Shown: positions 33,934-43,653, numbered from the stretch's first letter. The stretch is 64,000 nt of DNA from CAWHQZ01 sp963831645 (GCA_963831645.1 CAWHQZ010000028.1:434001-498000), one strand, 5' to 3'. The notes: a model not told the origin generated them from the sequence alone. Translations and numbers: made by a program.

Positions 33934-35871
33934 ATGGCGTGTTCCATGTGCCTGGGACTGAGCGTTCCATCATCTGCCAAGGATAATGACCGGGCATTCA
34001 AGCGGTCACTTGTGAAGGTGGAAGGACAGCAACTTAAGGCCAAACGAAAAAATTACCGGCGACAGCAATGGAATGGCGGTCTTCTATTTTTCTTTGGGAG
34101 GCCCAGCGACTATCGGGAGCAGAAGAAATCTGCGGACAGGAAATCCGTTGAGAGGAAACCTGCCCAGAGAAAATTTTTCGAGAGGAGATATTAGTCTGTT
34201 GAGAGGAAATTGGTCGAGAGGAAACCTGTTGAGAGGAAATTGGTCGAGAGGAAACCTGTTGAGAGGAAATTGGTCGAGAGGAAACCTGCGCAAAGAAGGT
34301 TTTTCCAAAGGAAATTTGTTGAGAGGAAGTTCGTTGAGAAGAAACCTGCGGAAAGGAAATTTGCCGAGCAGAAATCCGTTGAGAGGAAATTGGTCGAGAG
34401 AAAATCTGCGGAAAAGGAACGTAAACGTCGCCGCAACCTCGGGATCGATCCGCAACCTGAAAAGCCGAGGTCACCCGATGACGGTTTTGTCGTCTATCAA
34501 CCAGTCACGCTTGTAGCTCTGAGCAATCCGGATCTTGCGGCGCCGATTCCCGATCAGGTGCTGGCGTCGACAATTCTTCACGAACTCCGCCGACCGGAAA
34601 GCTCTGTGCGCGTCACTACGCAACAGAAGGATGCCATCATCGGTTTCTACCGACTCAACAACTTCAGACCAGTCTGGGTCTCCTCGGAGGGACTGAACGA
34701 CAAGGCGAGGCGGACTTTGGCGCTCCTTGGGCAAGCCGAGCAGGAAGGTTTGAGTGCGTCGGACTATCTTCCTCCGGGTCTCGGTTCCTTCAGTGACGAT
34801 CTTTCTGACATGAAAGGGGATGTGGTCTCGCTTGCTCGACTCGATATCGGCCTTACCGCCATTGCGTTGCGCTATGCCCAACACCTGCACAGCGGTCGGA
34901 TCGTTCCCAAGAAGCTCTCTGGCTACTATGACATCGAGCCGCCTGCGCTAAATCTCGGTCAGACTCTCAACGAGTTGTCCTGGCGGGCGCAACCCGACAT
35001 CTACTTGTCATCGCTGGCCCCACCCCACCCGGCTTATTCCGCCATGAAGGCCTCATTGAATTCCCGTGCCGAACCGGGTGATGTCGAGAAGCTTGTGCTG
35101 AACATGGAGCGGCTGCGCTGGCTGCCACGCGAGCTGGGTCAGCGGCACATATTCGTCAACCAGGCCGCCTTCGAGCTGCGCATCATCGATGGCGAAGACA
35201 CAACCTGGCGCACGAGGGTGATCGTAGGCACGCCCGAAACTCAAACCACGGTGTTCAGCGACGAAATGGAGACCGTCGTGATCAACCCCTACTGGAGTGT
35301 GCCGCAATCGATCATCCGCTATGAAATGATCCCGCGTCTGGCCAAGGACCACCGTTATCTCGACCGCAAGGGTTTCGAAGTGGTGAACGAAAAGGGACGC
35401 ATTGTCAGCTCGAAATCCGTCAACTGGTGGGCTCATGGCGACAACATTCCTTTTGCGGTGCGCCAGCCGCCTGGCGCCAACAATGCGTTGGGCAGGGTCA
35501 AGTTCCTGTTCCCGAATTCACATAGCATCTACATGCACGATACTCCTGCAAAGGAGTTGTTTGCCGAACCTGTCCGCGCCTTCAGCCACGGGTGCGTGCG
35601 CGTGGAGAACCCGCGGGAGCTCGCCGAGCATACGCTGGGTTGGGACCGCAAGCGCATCGACAATATGATTGCCACAAGTCAGAACAGAGGTATCTCGCTC
35701 GACAAGCATATACCTGTTCACCTGCAGTACTTTACTGCGTGGCCCGACGAATCCGGAAAGATCGTTTTCTATTCCGACGTCTATGAACGCGATGCCCGGC
35801 TCGCCAAGGTACTGGATACCGTGGTGCAGGCGACGAACGTCAGTGGCGCAAAATATGCCGACCTGCAATGA
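33934..35871 (+). pseudogene. L,D-transpeptidase (YkuD) with a VERK repeat stalk, interrupted by a stop
   Basis: From ATG 33934 (a shortened signal-like peptide CLGLSVPSSAKDND) the frame enters a Lys/Arg/Glu pentapeptide repeat. It meets a TAG at 34192-34194 and continues in the same frame to 35871. After the repeats come a helical scaffold (RTLALLGQAEQEGLSASDYL, ALRYAQHLHSGRI) and the YkuD catalytic domain, with YMHDTP and the nucleophile motif SHGCVRVENP. This resembles LdtD/YcbB enzymes that form 3-3 crosslinks in peptidoglycan. Only rare starts (TTG 34210) exist after the stop, so secretion would fail. A start codon may also have shifted near 33903. Confidence 0.75.
34126..34423 (+). repeat. 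15-bp minisatellite encoding VERK[PL] units
   Basis: About twenty 15-base units encode five-residue blocks such as VERKP, VERKL, PAQRK, FFERR and PAERK. The central six alternate gttgagaggaaacct and gtcgagaggaaattg almost perfectly. The tract is strongly basic and probably an extended, wall-binding stalk of the L,D-transpeptidase. Unit number is likely to vary between strains. Confidence 0.8.
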
Positions 35872-35915
35872 GTCCCTGCGAAGCGATATGTGCTGAGCCT
35901 AAGTTCCCTGGAAGG

Positions 35916-36302
35916 ATGGCGAAACCGAACATACGAGTGGCGGTGGTGGACGATGATTCTTCCGTCCGCAAGGCACTCGATCGGCTCCTGAATGCAGCGG
36001 CATTCGATGTCGCCACATACTCTTCCGGCGCAGAACTGCTGGAATGTCTGGAAACTTTCCGGCCATGCTGCATCGTTCTCGACCTGCAGATGCCGGTCCT
36101 CAGCGGATTTGATGTCCAGCGCCAACTCGCCGAACGATCCTCACGCGCACCGGTAATCGTGATTACCGGCCATGACAGTTCCATGGCGCGCAGGGAATCG
36201 CTTCGCTTGGGGGCAAGCGCTTTTTTCGCCAAGCCGGTCGACGGCAGCGATCTGATCGCGGCGATAGAGAAGGTGGCGGGCCGCCCCGAGACCGGCGGGT
36301 GA
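35916..36302 (+). CDS. Single-domain response regulator (FixJ-type receiver)
   Basis: The 128-residue product is one receiver domain: VAVVDDDSSVRKALDRLL, phospho-acceptor Asp in CIVLDLQMPVLSGFD, Thr in VIVITGHD and Lys in AFFAKPVDG. No output domain follows. The ATG at 35916 fits the family; an ATG at 35868 overlapping the previous stop would add 16 residues. It may act through phosphotransfer or as a phosphate sink; no partner kinase is nearby except the broken one at 30109. Confidence 0.85.
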   Translation: MAKPNIRVAVVDDDSSVRKALDRLLNAAAFDVATYSSGAELLECLETFRPCCIVLDLQMPVLSGFDVQRQLAERSSRAPVIVITGHDSSMARRESLRLGASAFFAKPVDGSDLIAAIEKVAGRPETGG

Positions 36303-36348
36303 TACTTGGCGAGCCAGCGCTTTGGTCCAGCGCTAAGCGGCGCCGAGC

Positions 36349-37437
36349 ATGAACAATCTTCCCGTCAGTCCGCCGGTCCTGCCGATGCTGGCCAAGGCGG
36401 TGAGCGAACTGCCTGACGGCGCCGGGTGGATCTACGAGCCCAAGTGGGACGGGTTTCGAGCGCTCGTGTTCCGTGACGGCACCGAAGTGTTCCTGCAAAG
36501 TCGCGATGCCAGGCCGCTCGCCCGCTACTATCCGGAGCTGATTGCGCCTCTCGTGGAACAGCTCCCTCAACGCTGTGTGCTCGATGGCGAGATCGTCATC
36601 GTCGGGTCCCAGGGCCTCGACTTCGAGGCGCTCCAGTTGCGACTGCACCCGGCGGCGTCGCGCGTGAAGACGCTGGCGCAGGAGATTCCCGCATCGCTCG
36701 TGTTTTTCGATCTCCTGTGCGAAGGCGATCGCGACCTGCGGACGAGGCCATTCGCGGAGCGGCGCGCAACACTGGAGTCCGTGCTGGCGCGCGCGGCGCC
36801 GCCGCTCCACCTGACGCCCGCGACGCGCGACCGGGCCGTGGCCGGTGACTGGTTCCGCCGCTTTGAGGGCGCAGGCCTTGACGGCGTCATGGCGAAACAT
36901 GCCTCAGGCGTCTACGAGCCCAGCAAGCGGGTGATGCTGAAGGTGAAACATGCGCGCCACTGCGATTGCGTCGTCGCCGGCTTCCGCTGGCACAGGCGCG
37001 GCGAGCGAAGCGCCGTCGGATCGCTCCTGCTCGGCCTTTTCGATGACTGCGGCCAGCTGCAGCACGTGGGCGTCAGCGCCAGTTTTACGCAAGCGCGGCG
37101 CCGGGAGCTGGTGGACCACCTCGCGCCCTACCGCATGGCCACGCTCGACGGCCATCCGTGGCGGGACTGGGCGGTGGCGGACGCGGCCGTGGACGGCGAA
37201 CAGCGGCGGCCCGGCGCATCGAGCCGCTGGAACCGGGACAGGGACCTCTCGTGGGTGCCGTTGCGGCCGGAGCTCGTTGCCGAGGTCGCCTACGACCACA
37301 TGCAGGGCAGCCGCTTCCGGCACACGGCACAGTTCCGCCGCTGGCGCCCCGACAAGCCTCCCCTCGACTGCACCTTCGCACAGCTCGAGGTGGTGGTGGC
37401 GCAGGAGCTTGAGGCGATCTTCGCAACGGGACGCTAG
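36349..37437 (+). CDS. ligC: ATP-dependent DNA ligase, LigC type
   Basis: The 362-residue protein holds the nucleotidyltransferase motifs of ATP-dependent ligases: motif I EPKWDGFRA with the adenylated Lys, motif III LDGEIV, motif IV LDGVMAK and motif V LKVKH. The OB-fold C-terminal part follows (VGVSASFTQARRRELVDHLA). It lacks polymerase and nuclease domains, as in LigC proteins of bacterial end joining and base excision repair. A separate LigD-polymerase gene lies convergently at 37909, so the two activities are encoded apart. No ku gene is in the window. Confidence 0.85.
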   Translation: MNNLPVSPPVLPMLAKAVSELPDGAGWIYEPKWDGFRALVFRDGTEVFLQSRDARPLARYYPELIAPLVEQLPQRCVLDGEIVIVGSQGLDFEALQLRLHPAASRVKTLAQEIPASLVFFDLLCEGDRDLRTRPFAERRATLESVLARAAPPLHLTPATRDRAVAGDWFRRFEGAGLDGVMAKHASGVYEPSKRVMLKVKHARHCDCVVAGFRWHRRGERSAVGSLLLGLFDDCGQLQHVGVSASFTQARRRELVDHLAPYRMATLDGHPWRDWAVADAAVDGEQRRPGASSRWNRDRDLSWVPLRPELVAEVAYDHMQGSRFRHTAQFRRWRPDKPPLDCTFAQLEVVVAQELEAIFATGR

Positions 37438-37467
37438 CTAGCTAAGTCTGGATTTTGACAGGCTGCT

Positions 37468-37893
37468 TTAATCCCAGTCGGCCTGCCGGAGTGCTGCGAC
37501 TTCGTCATCCCGGGCATCGCGCAAGGAGAGAATGGCGCCATCTCTGCGATAAGTGGTCGCCTTCTCCAGCGCTGCGAGGAACACCGCTTCCAGCTTCATG
37601 ATTTCCGGCGGGCAGGCCATCCGCGTCGACGCGAGCGGGCCGATCTTGATGGCGCTGCCTGTGGTCCGGAACGAGCCGAAAAACCGGTTGCAGCCGCCAT
37701 GCCCGCTTATTTTTCCCTCTCCTCTGAATTGCACGAAGAGATCCGCCTTTTGGGGGACGGTAGAGCCGCCGATCCTGGTGGGCCGCCATTCGCTGCCTGC
37801 GAGAACGCTGCCTTCCGCATGGGCAATGGGCGCCGCCGATAGTGCGAGGATCAGACAAAGCACGGTCGAAAGTAGAGCGGTCCGCGATAGCAT
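37468..37893 (-). CDS. META/HslJ-domain exported protein
   Basis: A signal peptide (STVLCLILALSAAPIAHAEG) precedes a META domain: SEWRPTRIGG, GGCNRFFGSFRTTG and STRMACPPEIM. HslJ-like proteins are envelope proteins linked to heat or antibiotic stress in other bacteria; function here is unknown. The gene is intact (141 residues) and lies between ligC and the LigD-polymerase gene, reading with the latter 15 bases upstream. Confidence 0.8.
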   Translation of the reverse strand: MLSRTALLSTVLCLILALSAAPIAHAEGSVLAGSEWRPTRIGGSTVPQKADLFVQFRGEGKISGHGGCNRFFGSFRTTGSAIKIGPLASTRMACPPEIMKLEAVFLAALEKATTYRRDGAILSLRDARDDEVAALRQADWD

Positions 37894-37908
37894 GGCGTCG
37901 TCCTTGAT

Positions 37909-39219
37909 TTAACCGCTCGGTCTTGTCCTGCGCCGGCTATCGCTCCAGGCTTGGGTGGGATCGTCATCGGGATCGGGCCGGCCCTGGGGCGGCCGCATGG
38001 CCTCGGGGACATGGAGCAGGTTCACACGAATCCGCGTCCAGGTCGAGGATCGTCCGCGCATGGAATCGACCAGCACGTCGTCGACCGTCAGGTGCTTCGC
38101 CGCCGCTGGATGCCTTTCCTTCCATCGCTCGAGTCCGGCCAGTGCCGCTTCCCGGTCCGGCGAGTTGGCGACGACGATGAGCGGCATCCCAGGCCGGATC
38201 TTCCTGGCCAGACCCTTCGCGCGAGACGGCGCTACCCGCGCAGCTTCTCCTTCCGCCTTGCGGAAGTGGGGCGGCCATGGAGCGTCCGCCAGACCCGCCG
38301 CTTCGTCTCTGGCGGCGAGTTCGAGCAGGCCGTCGAGCGTGCCCGCGACGTCGTCCATACCGGCGTGAGGATCGCCGATCTCCGCAAAGCGCTTCGGCAT
38401 CGTCAGCACGGTGAAATCCACCGGCTCGCAGTCGGGTACCTCGTCCCAGGCGAGCGGTGCGGACACGCGCGCATCGGGAAGCGGGCGCACTGAATAAGCC
38501 GAGCAGGTCGTTCGGTCCTTGGCATTCTGGTTGTAGTCGAGAAAGACTCCCCGGCGCTCCTCCTTCCACCACCTTGAAGTGGCGAGCGCCGGCATGCGCC
38601 GCTCGATCTCCCGCGACAATGCCAGCGCGGCCCGCCTCACCTCGGTGAACGTCCATCGCTGCCGGATGCGGACGTTCACGTGCATGCCGCGCGAGCCGCT
38701 CGTCTTCGGCCAGCCCCGCAGCCCGATTTCCTCGAGCAATGCCTTCACCTCCAGGGCGACGCGGCGAATGTCGGCCCACGGGACGCCGGGCGTCGGATCG
38801 AGGTCGATGCGAAGCTCGTCCGGATGATCGAGATCGCCCGCCCGCACCGGATGGGGATGGAGCTCGATGCAGCCGAGGTTCACGACCCAGGCGAGGCCCG
38901 CTGCATCGTCGACGACCACCTCTTCCGCGGTACGACCGGAGGGAAAGGAAAGGGAGACGGTCCGCAACCAGGCAGGTCGGCTTGCGGGTGCGCGCTTCTG
39001 ATAGAACGGCTGGCCCTCAGCGCCGTCCACAAAACGCTTGAGCACGAGCGGGCGGTCGCGAATCCCGGCCAAGGCTCCCGGCGCCACCGAGAGGAAGTAG
39101 CGCACGAGGTCGAGCTTCGAGAGCCGCACCGTGCGCGAAAAGTAGGGCTTGTCGGGATGGGTGATGGCGACCTCGCGTCCGTCGAGCGCGAGCACCTCTG
39201 CTTCCGGTTCCTTGGCCAT
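37909..39219 (-). CDS. ligD: LigD-type NHEJ polymerase/primase
   Basis: The 436-residue protein (ATG at 39219) matches the LigD polymerase domain: THPDKPYF, YQKRAP, VNLGCIELHPHP, the catalytic Asp pair in LRIDLDPTPG, TSGSRGMHVNVRI and the FLDYNQNAKDRTT motif. A helical C-terminal extension follows (ARKIRPGMPLIVVANSPDRE). The enzyme extends and fills broken DNA ends, preferring ribonucleotides. It carries no ligase domain; LigC, encoded convergently at 36349, could provide it. A long in-frame 5' extension to 39348 has no family support. Confidence 0.85.
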   Translation of the reverse strand: MAKEPEAEVLALDGREVAITHPDKPYFSRTVRLSKLDLVRYFLSVAPGALAGIRDRPLVLKRFVDGAEGQPFYQKRAPASRPAWLRTVSLSFPSGRTAEEVVVDDAAGLAWVVNLGCIELHPHPVRAGDLDHPDELRIDLDPTPGVPWADIRRVALEVKALLEEIGLRGWPKTSGSRGMHVNVRIRQRWTFTEVRRAALALSREIERRMPALATSRWWKEERRGVFLDYNQNAKDRTTCSAYSVRPLPDARVSAPLAWDEVPDCEPVDFTVLTMPKRFAEIGDPHAGMDDVAGTLDGLLELAARDEAAGLADAPWPPHFRKAEGEAARVAPSRAKGLARKIRPGMPLIVVANSPDREAALAGLERWKERHPAAAKHLTVDDVLVDSMRGRSSTWTRIRVNLLHVPEAMRPPQGRPDPDDDPTQAWSDSRRRTRPSG

Positions 39220-39350
39220 GACGTGCGACGCTACACGATGACGCCTGCCGATCAACGGCCCGCAGGGCACGGCACAATGTTGCATAGTTCCGCGCTGCAT
39301 CCGTGGGTATAATCGCTCTAACCCGTTTCCGAGCAACCCAGGAGCCATCG

Positions 39351-40841
39351 ATGGCCGCCGCAGTCGACCAATTTCGCACTCAGCCCGCCCAACTGTCGTA
39401 CCGCAATCAGGCCTTCATCAACGGCCGCTACGTACCCGCGGCCTCCGGCAAGAGCTTCGACAAGATAAGTCCCATCGACGGCAAAGTGCTCACTCAGGTC
39501 GCGGAATGCGACAAGGAGGACGTCGAGCGTGCCGTCACGGCCGCGCGCGCTGTTTTCGACAAGGGAGCATGGGCAAAGGCTTTCCCGAAAAAGCGCAAGA
39601 CGGTGCTGGTCAAGCTCGCCGAGCTGATGATGAGGCACCGGGACGAGCTTGCGCTGCTCGAGACGCTCGACATGGGCAAGCCCATCTCCAACTCGACCTC
39701 GAGCGATATTCCGGCTTCCGCCCATACGATCCAGTGGTACGGCGAAGCATGCGACAAGGTCTATGATGAGCTTGCGCCGCAGCGGCCGGACTCCATTTCC
39801 CTCATCACGAGGGAGCCCGTCGGAGTTGTGGCGGCCGTCGTGCCGTGGAACTTTCCACTGCTCATGGCGTGCTGGAAGATCGGCCCGGCGCTTGCGGCGG
39901 GCAACTCCGTCATCCTCAAACCCGCCGAGCAGTCGCCGCTCACTGCCATCCGCATTGCCGAGCTCGCCGCCGAGGCCGGTCTGCCGGAGGGCGTTCTCAG
40001 CGTGCTCCCGGGCTTTGGAGAAACCGCCGGACAGGCGCTCGGCCGTCATATCGATGTCGACATGGTGGCCTTCACCGGTTCGACCGAGGTCGGAAAGTTT
40101 TTCCTCAAGTACTCGGGCGAGTCGAACATGAAACACGTCTCGCTCGAGTGTGGCGGCAAGTCGCCGAACATCGTATTCGGCGATGTACCCGATCTGAAGG
40201 AAGTCGCCAGGAAAGCGGCGGCAGGCGTTTTCTACAATTCGGGTCAGGTTTGTACCGCTGCAACCCGGCTCATCGTCCACGAGAAGGTCAAGGACGAGAT
40301 CATCGATCTGGTCGGCAAATACGCCATGGACTGGACTCCCGGCGATCCGCTGGATCCAGAGACCACCATGGGCCCGATGGTCGACAAGACCCAGATGGAT
40401 CGGGTTCTCGGCTACATCGACATCGGGCGCAAGGAGGGCGCCAGGCTGGCGACCGGCGGTTCCCAGACACGCAAGTCAACCGGGGGCTATTACGTGGAAC
40501 CGACCGTCTTCGAGGCGCCCAGCAACAAGCTGCGTATCGCCCAGGAGGAAATCTTCGGTCCCGTTCTGACGACGCTCAGCTTCAAGGATGACGAGGAGGC
40601 CGTGAAGATCGCCAACGATACGATCTACGGCCTGCAGGCGAATCTGTGGACCCGCGACATAACCCGTGCTCATCGGGTGGCGCGCGCACTGAAGGCGGGT
40701 ACGGTCAATATCAACGCCACCGACGGAGGCGATGTAACGGCCCCCTTCGGAGGCTTCAAGCAATCGGGCATCGGCCGCGACAAGTCGCTTCACGCATTCG
40801 ACAAGTACACTCAGCTCAAGCACACGTTCGTGCAGCTCTGA
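39351..40841 (+). CDS. NAD(P)-dependent aldehyde dehydrogenase
   Basis: The 496-residue product has a CAGGAG before the ATG at 39351. Family motifs are complete: PWNFPLLMACWKIGPALAAG, NSVILKPAEQSPL, FTGSTEVGK, the general base Glu in SLECGGKSPNIV, the nucleophile Cys in YNSGQVCTAATR and the end PFGGFKQSGIGRD. It resembles gamma-glutamyl-aminobutyraldehyde and related dehydrogenases (PuuC group), but the substrate is not certain. A short-chain dehydrogenase gene follows after 3 bases, so both act in one pathway. Confidence 0.9.
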   Translation: MAAAVDQFRTQPAQLSYRNQAFINGRYVPAASGKSFDKISPIDGKVLTQVAECDKEDVERAVTAARAVFDKGAWAKAFPKKRKTVLVKLAELMMRHRDELALLETLDMGKPISNSTSSDIPASAHTIQWYGEACDKVYDELAPQRPDSISLITREPVGVVAAVVPWNFPLLMACWKIGPALAAGNSVILKPAEQSPLTAIRIAELAAEAGLPEGVLSVLPGFGETAGQALGRHIDVDMVAFTGSTEVGKFFLKYSGESNMKHVSLECGGKSPNIVFGDVPDLKEVARKAAAGVFYNSGQVCTAATRLIVHEKVKDEIIDLVGKYAMDWTPGDPLDPETTMGPMVDKTQMDRVLGYIDIGRKEGARLATGGSQTRKSTGGYYVEPTVFEAPSNKLRIAQEEIFGPVLTTLSFKDDEEAVKIANDTIYGLQANLWTRDITRAHRVARALKAGTVNINATDGGDVTAPFGGFKQSGIGRDKSLHAFDKYTQLKHTFVQL

Positions 40842-40844
40842 GAG

Positions 40845-41708
40845 ATGGGCGCACGAATGACTCATGCCGCTTTTTCCCCATCCAATGTCGCCGTGATCAC
40901 GGGCGGCGCATCGGGCATCGGGCTCGCAGCGGCCAGGTGCTTTGCCGCCATGAGTTTCAGGGTATGCATCGTCGATATCGACGATGAAAGCCTCCAGAAA
41001 GCAGCCGATGCTCTCGTGCCGATTGCCGGCGGCACATCATCCGGCATCCTGCCGATTTCGGCCGACGTCGGTCGCCTGGAAGACGTGCAAAGGGTTGCCG
41101 GCTCGGTGCAGCGTCACTTCGGCCGGGTGGATGTCCTGATGAACAATGCCGGGGTTCAGCCGGGCAGCGGCGTTTTCGGACCGGCGGCGAACTGGGACAA
41201 GGTAATGCGGGTAAATCTCTGGGGAGTCATCCACGGCACCCAGGTCTTCGCACCCCAGATGATCGCTCAGAGGACTCCCGGTCTCATCATCAACACCGGC
41301 TCCAAACAGGGAATTACGACGCCGCCCGGCGATCCCGCCTATAACGTTTCGAAAGCGGGCGTGAAGGTTTTTACGGAAGCTCTGCAGCACGAGCTGCGGT
41401 CACGCTCCGATTGTCTGGTCTCGGCGCATCTGCTCATCCCGGGTTTTGTCTTCACAGCTTTGACTGCCAATGGCCGCACGGAAAAGCCCCCGGGCGCCTG
41501 GACGCCGGAACAAACGGTTTCCTTCATGCTGCAGCGGCTGGAAGCCGGGGATTTCTACATTCTGTGTCCCGACAACGAGGTGACGCGAGCGATCGACGAA
41601 AAGCGTATTCGATGGGCAGCCGAAGACCTGATTGAAAACCGCCCGCCATTGTCGCGATGGCACGCCGACTATGCCGACCAGTTCAAATCGTTCCTCGATG
41701 GCTTTTGA
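40845..41708 (+). CDS. Short-chain dehydrogenase/reductase
   Basis: The 287-residue protein has the classical SDR pattern: nucleotide-binding VITGGASGIGLAAA, NNAG in VLMNNAGVQ, catalytic Ser in INTGSKQG and the Y-x3-K in AYNVSKAG. The C-terminal part is longer than in FabG. It is coupled to the aldehyde dehydrogenase gene upstream. The start may be ATG 40845 or ATG 40857. The alcohol substrate is unknown. Confidence 0.85.
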   Translation: MGARMTHAAFSPSNVAVITGGASGIGLAAARCFAAMSFRVCIVDIDDESLQKAADALVPIAGGTSSGILPISADVGRLEDVQRVAGSVQRHFGRVDVLMNNAGVQPGSGVFGPAANWDKVMRVNLWGVIHGTQVFAPQMIAQRTPGLIINTGSKQGITTPPGDPAYNVSKAGVKVFTEALQHELRSRSDCLVSAHLLIPGFVFTALTANGRTEKPPGAWTPEQTVSFMLQRLEAGDFYILCPDNEVTRAIDEKRIRWAAEDLIENRPPLSRWHADYADQFKSFLDGF

Positions 41709-41896
41709 TACCTGGCACGTCCTGCTCAACTCGGTCGCAGAAGGGCGAACCGATGATTGCTATGTACGGAACAATGGCGGAACGAGTTCGGTATAGCGCG
41801 TCAGGCGACGGTATCTGCACGCCGATCCCCCCGGGGACATGGCGCTCGCCGCGGACCTCGACCTCGGCGATGCCGTTCGCCAGTTGCCATCCAATT

Positions 41897-43270
41897 TCAC
41901 TCCAGCGGCTTCAGTTCGCCCAGCATGGTCGGCAGATACTCGGCGACCGTCGGATGGATGTGCATGGTGCGCGAGATGGCGGTATAGGGAGCGCCTGCTG
42001 CCATCACGTCGAGGATGGCATGCACGATTTCATCACCGCCGAACCCGAGGAGGGCTGCACCGAGAATCTTCCTGCTCTCGGCATCGACCACGATCTTCAT
42101 GAACCCTTTGGTCTCGCCGCGTTCGATCGCGCGGCCGACCGAGGTCATCTCCCACTTGGCGGCAAGCGCCTTGATGCCCTTGGCGCGCACTTCCGTCTCG
42201 GTCATGCCGGCGCGCCCGAGCGGCGGATCGGTGAACAGCGCGTAGCACGGAATGCGATCGGAGATGCGACGTGGATCGTTATCGAAGATGTTGGCGGCGA
42301 CGATCTCGAAGTCGTTCCATGAAGTGTGCGTGAAGGCGCCGCGGCCATTGACGTCGCCGATCGCCCACACCCCCGGCACATTGGTACGGCACTGGTCGTC
42401 GACGGTGATGTATCCCTTGGCATCGGACTTTATGCCGGCGGCCTCGAGGCCGAGATCGTCAGTATTGGGACGGCGACCTACTGCCAGCAGCAGATGGGTG
42501 CCCGTCACCACCGGCGGTCCGGCGGAGCAGTCGAGCTTCATGGCGATGCCGTTGCCTTGTTTTTCGACCGCGAGGCACCTTGCATTCAGGCGTACCTCGA
42601 TGCCTTCCGACTCGAGCACCTCACGCACCGCATCGGACACATCGGGATCCTCGCGGGCAATGAGCCGGTCGGCCATCTCCGCCACGGTGACGCGCGCACC
42701 GAAGCGGCGGTAGGCCTGTGCAAATTCGAGGCCGATATAACTGCCGCCGACGACGAGCAGATGCCCGGGCAGAGCGTCCATCTCCATGATCGAGCTGTTG
42801 GTGACATGGGGAACGGTATCGAGACCCGGCATGGGCGGAATGATGGCGCGCCCGCCGGTATTGATGACGATCTTATCCGCCTCGAGGCTCTCGCCGTTCA
42901 CGCTCACAGTCCTCGGTCCGGTGAAGCGTGCATGCCCGCGGTAGACAGTGGCGAGGCCCTCCATCCATTTGGCTACCCCGTTGCGGGAACGCATCACGAT
43001 TGCGTCCTTGCGGGCCATCACGCGCTTCATATCCGCCTTGACCGCGTCGCCGGTGTCGATGCCGTATTCCGGAGCCCGACGCGCCATGTGGGCCACGTAG
43101 GCACTGGCCACCAGGGTCTTGGTCGGCATGCAGCCGGTATTGACGCACGTGCCGCCGAAGTACTTTCGCTCAATGACGGCGACGCGCATCCCGGCTTGTG
43201 AAAAGCGCTCGGCGAGCGAAGGGCCCGACTGGCCGGCGCCGATGACGATGGCGTCGAATTTGTGGTGCAT
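41897..43270 (-). CDS. FAD-dependent pyridine nucleotide-disulfide oxidoreductase
   Basis: The 457-residue flavoprotein has the FAD motif IVIGAGQSGPSLAERF, the redox disulfide in GGTCVNTGCMPTKTL, the NAD(P) motif LVVGGSYIGLEFAQ, the second FAD motif VWAIGDVNGRGAF and the dimerisation domain with the HIHPT motif. It is nearest to the mercuric reductase/dihydrolipoamide dehydrogenase-like group, but lacks the N-terminal metal-binding domain and the C-terminal Cys pair of MerA. The physiological substrate is unknown. It is followed by DUF1622 and patatin genes upstream on the same strand with 6-base gaps, forming an operon. Confidence 0.85.
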   Translation of the reverse strand: MHHKFDAIVIGAGQSGPSLAERFSQAGMRVAVIERKYFGGTCVNTGCMPTKTLVASAYVAHMARRAPEYGIDTGDAVKADMKRVMARKDAIVMRSRNGVAKWMEGLATVYRGHARFTGPRTVSVNGESLEADKIVINTGGRAIIPPMPGLDTVPHVTNSSIMEMDALPGHLLVVGGSYIGLEFAQAYRRFGARVTVAEMADRLIAREDPDVSDAVREVLESEGIEVRLNARCLAVEKQGNGIAMKLDCSAGPPVVTGTHLLLAVGRRPNTDDLGLEAAGIKSDAKGYITVDDQCRTNVPGVWAIGDVNGRGAFTHTSWNDFEIVAANIFDNDPRRISDRIPCYALFTDPPLGRAGMTETEVRAKGIKALAAKWEMTSVGRAIERGETKGFMKIVVDAESRKILGAALLGFGGDEIVHAILDVMAAGAPYTAISRTMHIHPTVAEYLPTMLGELKPLE

Positions 43271-43276
43271 GTCGGT

Positions 43277-43648
43277 CTACCTCTCAGCGATTGCCTGCCA
43301 GGGCCAGCGGCCCTCGATCTCCAAAACCAATGTCCAGCTCAGGAACGTGCGCACCAGCACGAGCCCTGCCAGGACGCCGAGACTCATGAAGGTCGGTTCG
43401 AGAGCGATCGTCTTCACGATATCGGCCGCCACCAGGAATTCGAGGCCCAGCAGCAAGGACCGGCCGATGCGGATCTTGTAGCGATCGTAGTGCCCTTCTT
43501 CCATTCGCTGCTGCACAAAGTGAGCGGTCGCCCACGCAATACCCGCGACGATGACCGTGACGCCGGCGAAGTCAATCCCGGTTCCGATGAGGTTGATCAA
43601 TCGGACGACCATCGCTTCCCAGGCGAACGCATCGGTGACTGGTTCCAT
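43277..43648 (-). CDS. DUF1622 membrane protein
   Basis: The 123-residue protein has three hydrophobic segments and the DUF1622 signature YKIRIGRSLLLGLEFLVAAD followed by IVKTIALEPT. Its role is unknown. It lies between patatin and the flavoprotein with 5- to 6-base gaps, so the three genes form a transcription unit. Confidence 0.85.
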   Translation of the reverse strand: MEPVTDAFAWEAMVVRLINLIGTGIDFAGVTVIVAGIAWATAHFVQQRMEEGHYDRYKIRIGRSLLLGLEFLVAADIVKTIALEPTFMSLGVLAGLVLVRTFLSWTLVLEIEGRWPWQAIAER

Positions 43649-43653
43649 ATGCG

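Noticed and set aside
34126..34423. Regular short repeats, CRISPR-like at first sight
   Set aside because: The units are 15 bp, contiguous and in frame with no spacers; they encode a pentapeptide tract of the L,D-transpeptidase.
41709..41896. Short minus-strand peptide (ANGIAEVEVRGERHVPGG...) between the SDR and flavoprotein genes
   Set aside because: It looks protein-like, but has no start, no stop close to a family end and no family I recognise; possibly a fragment, not enough to annotate.
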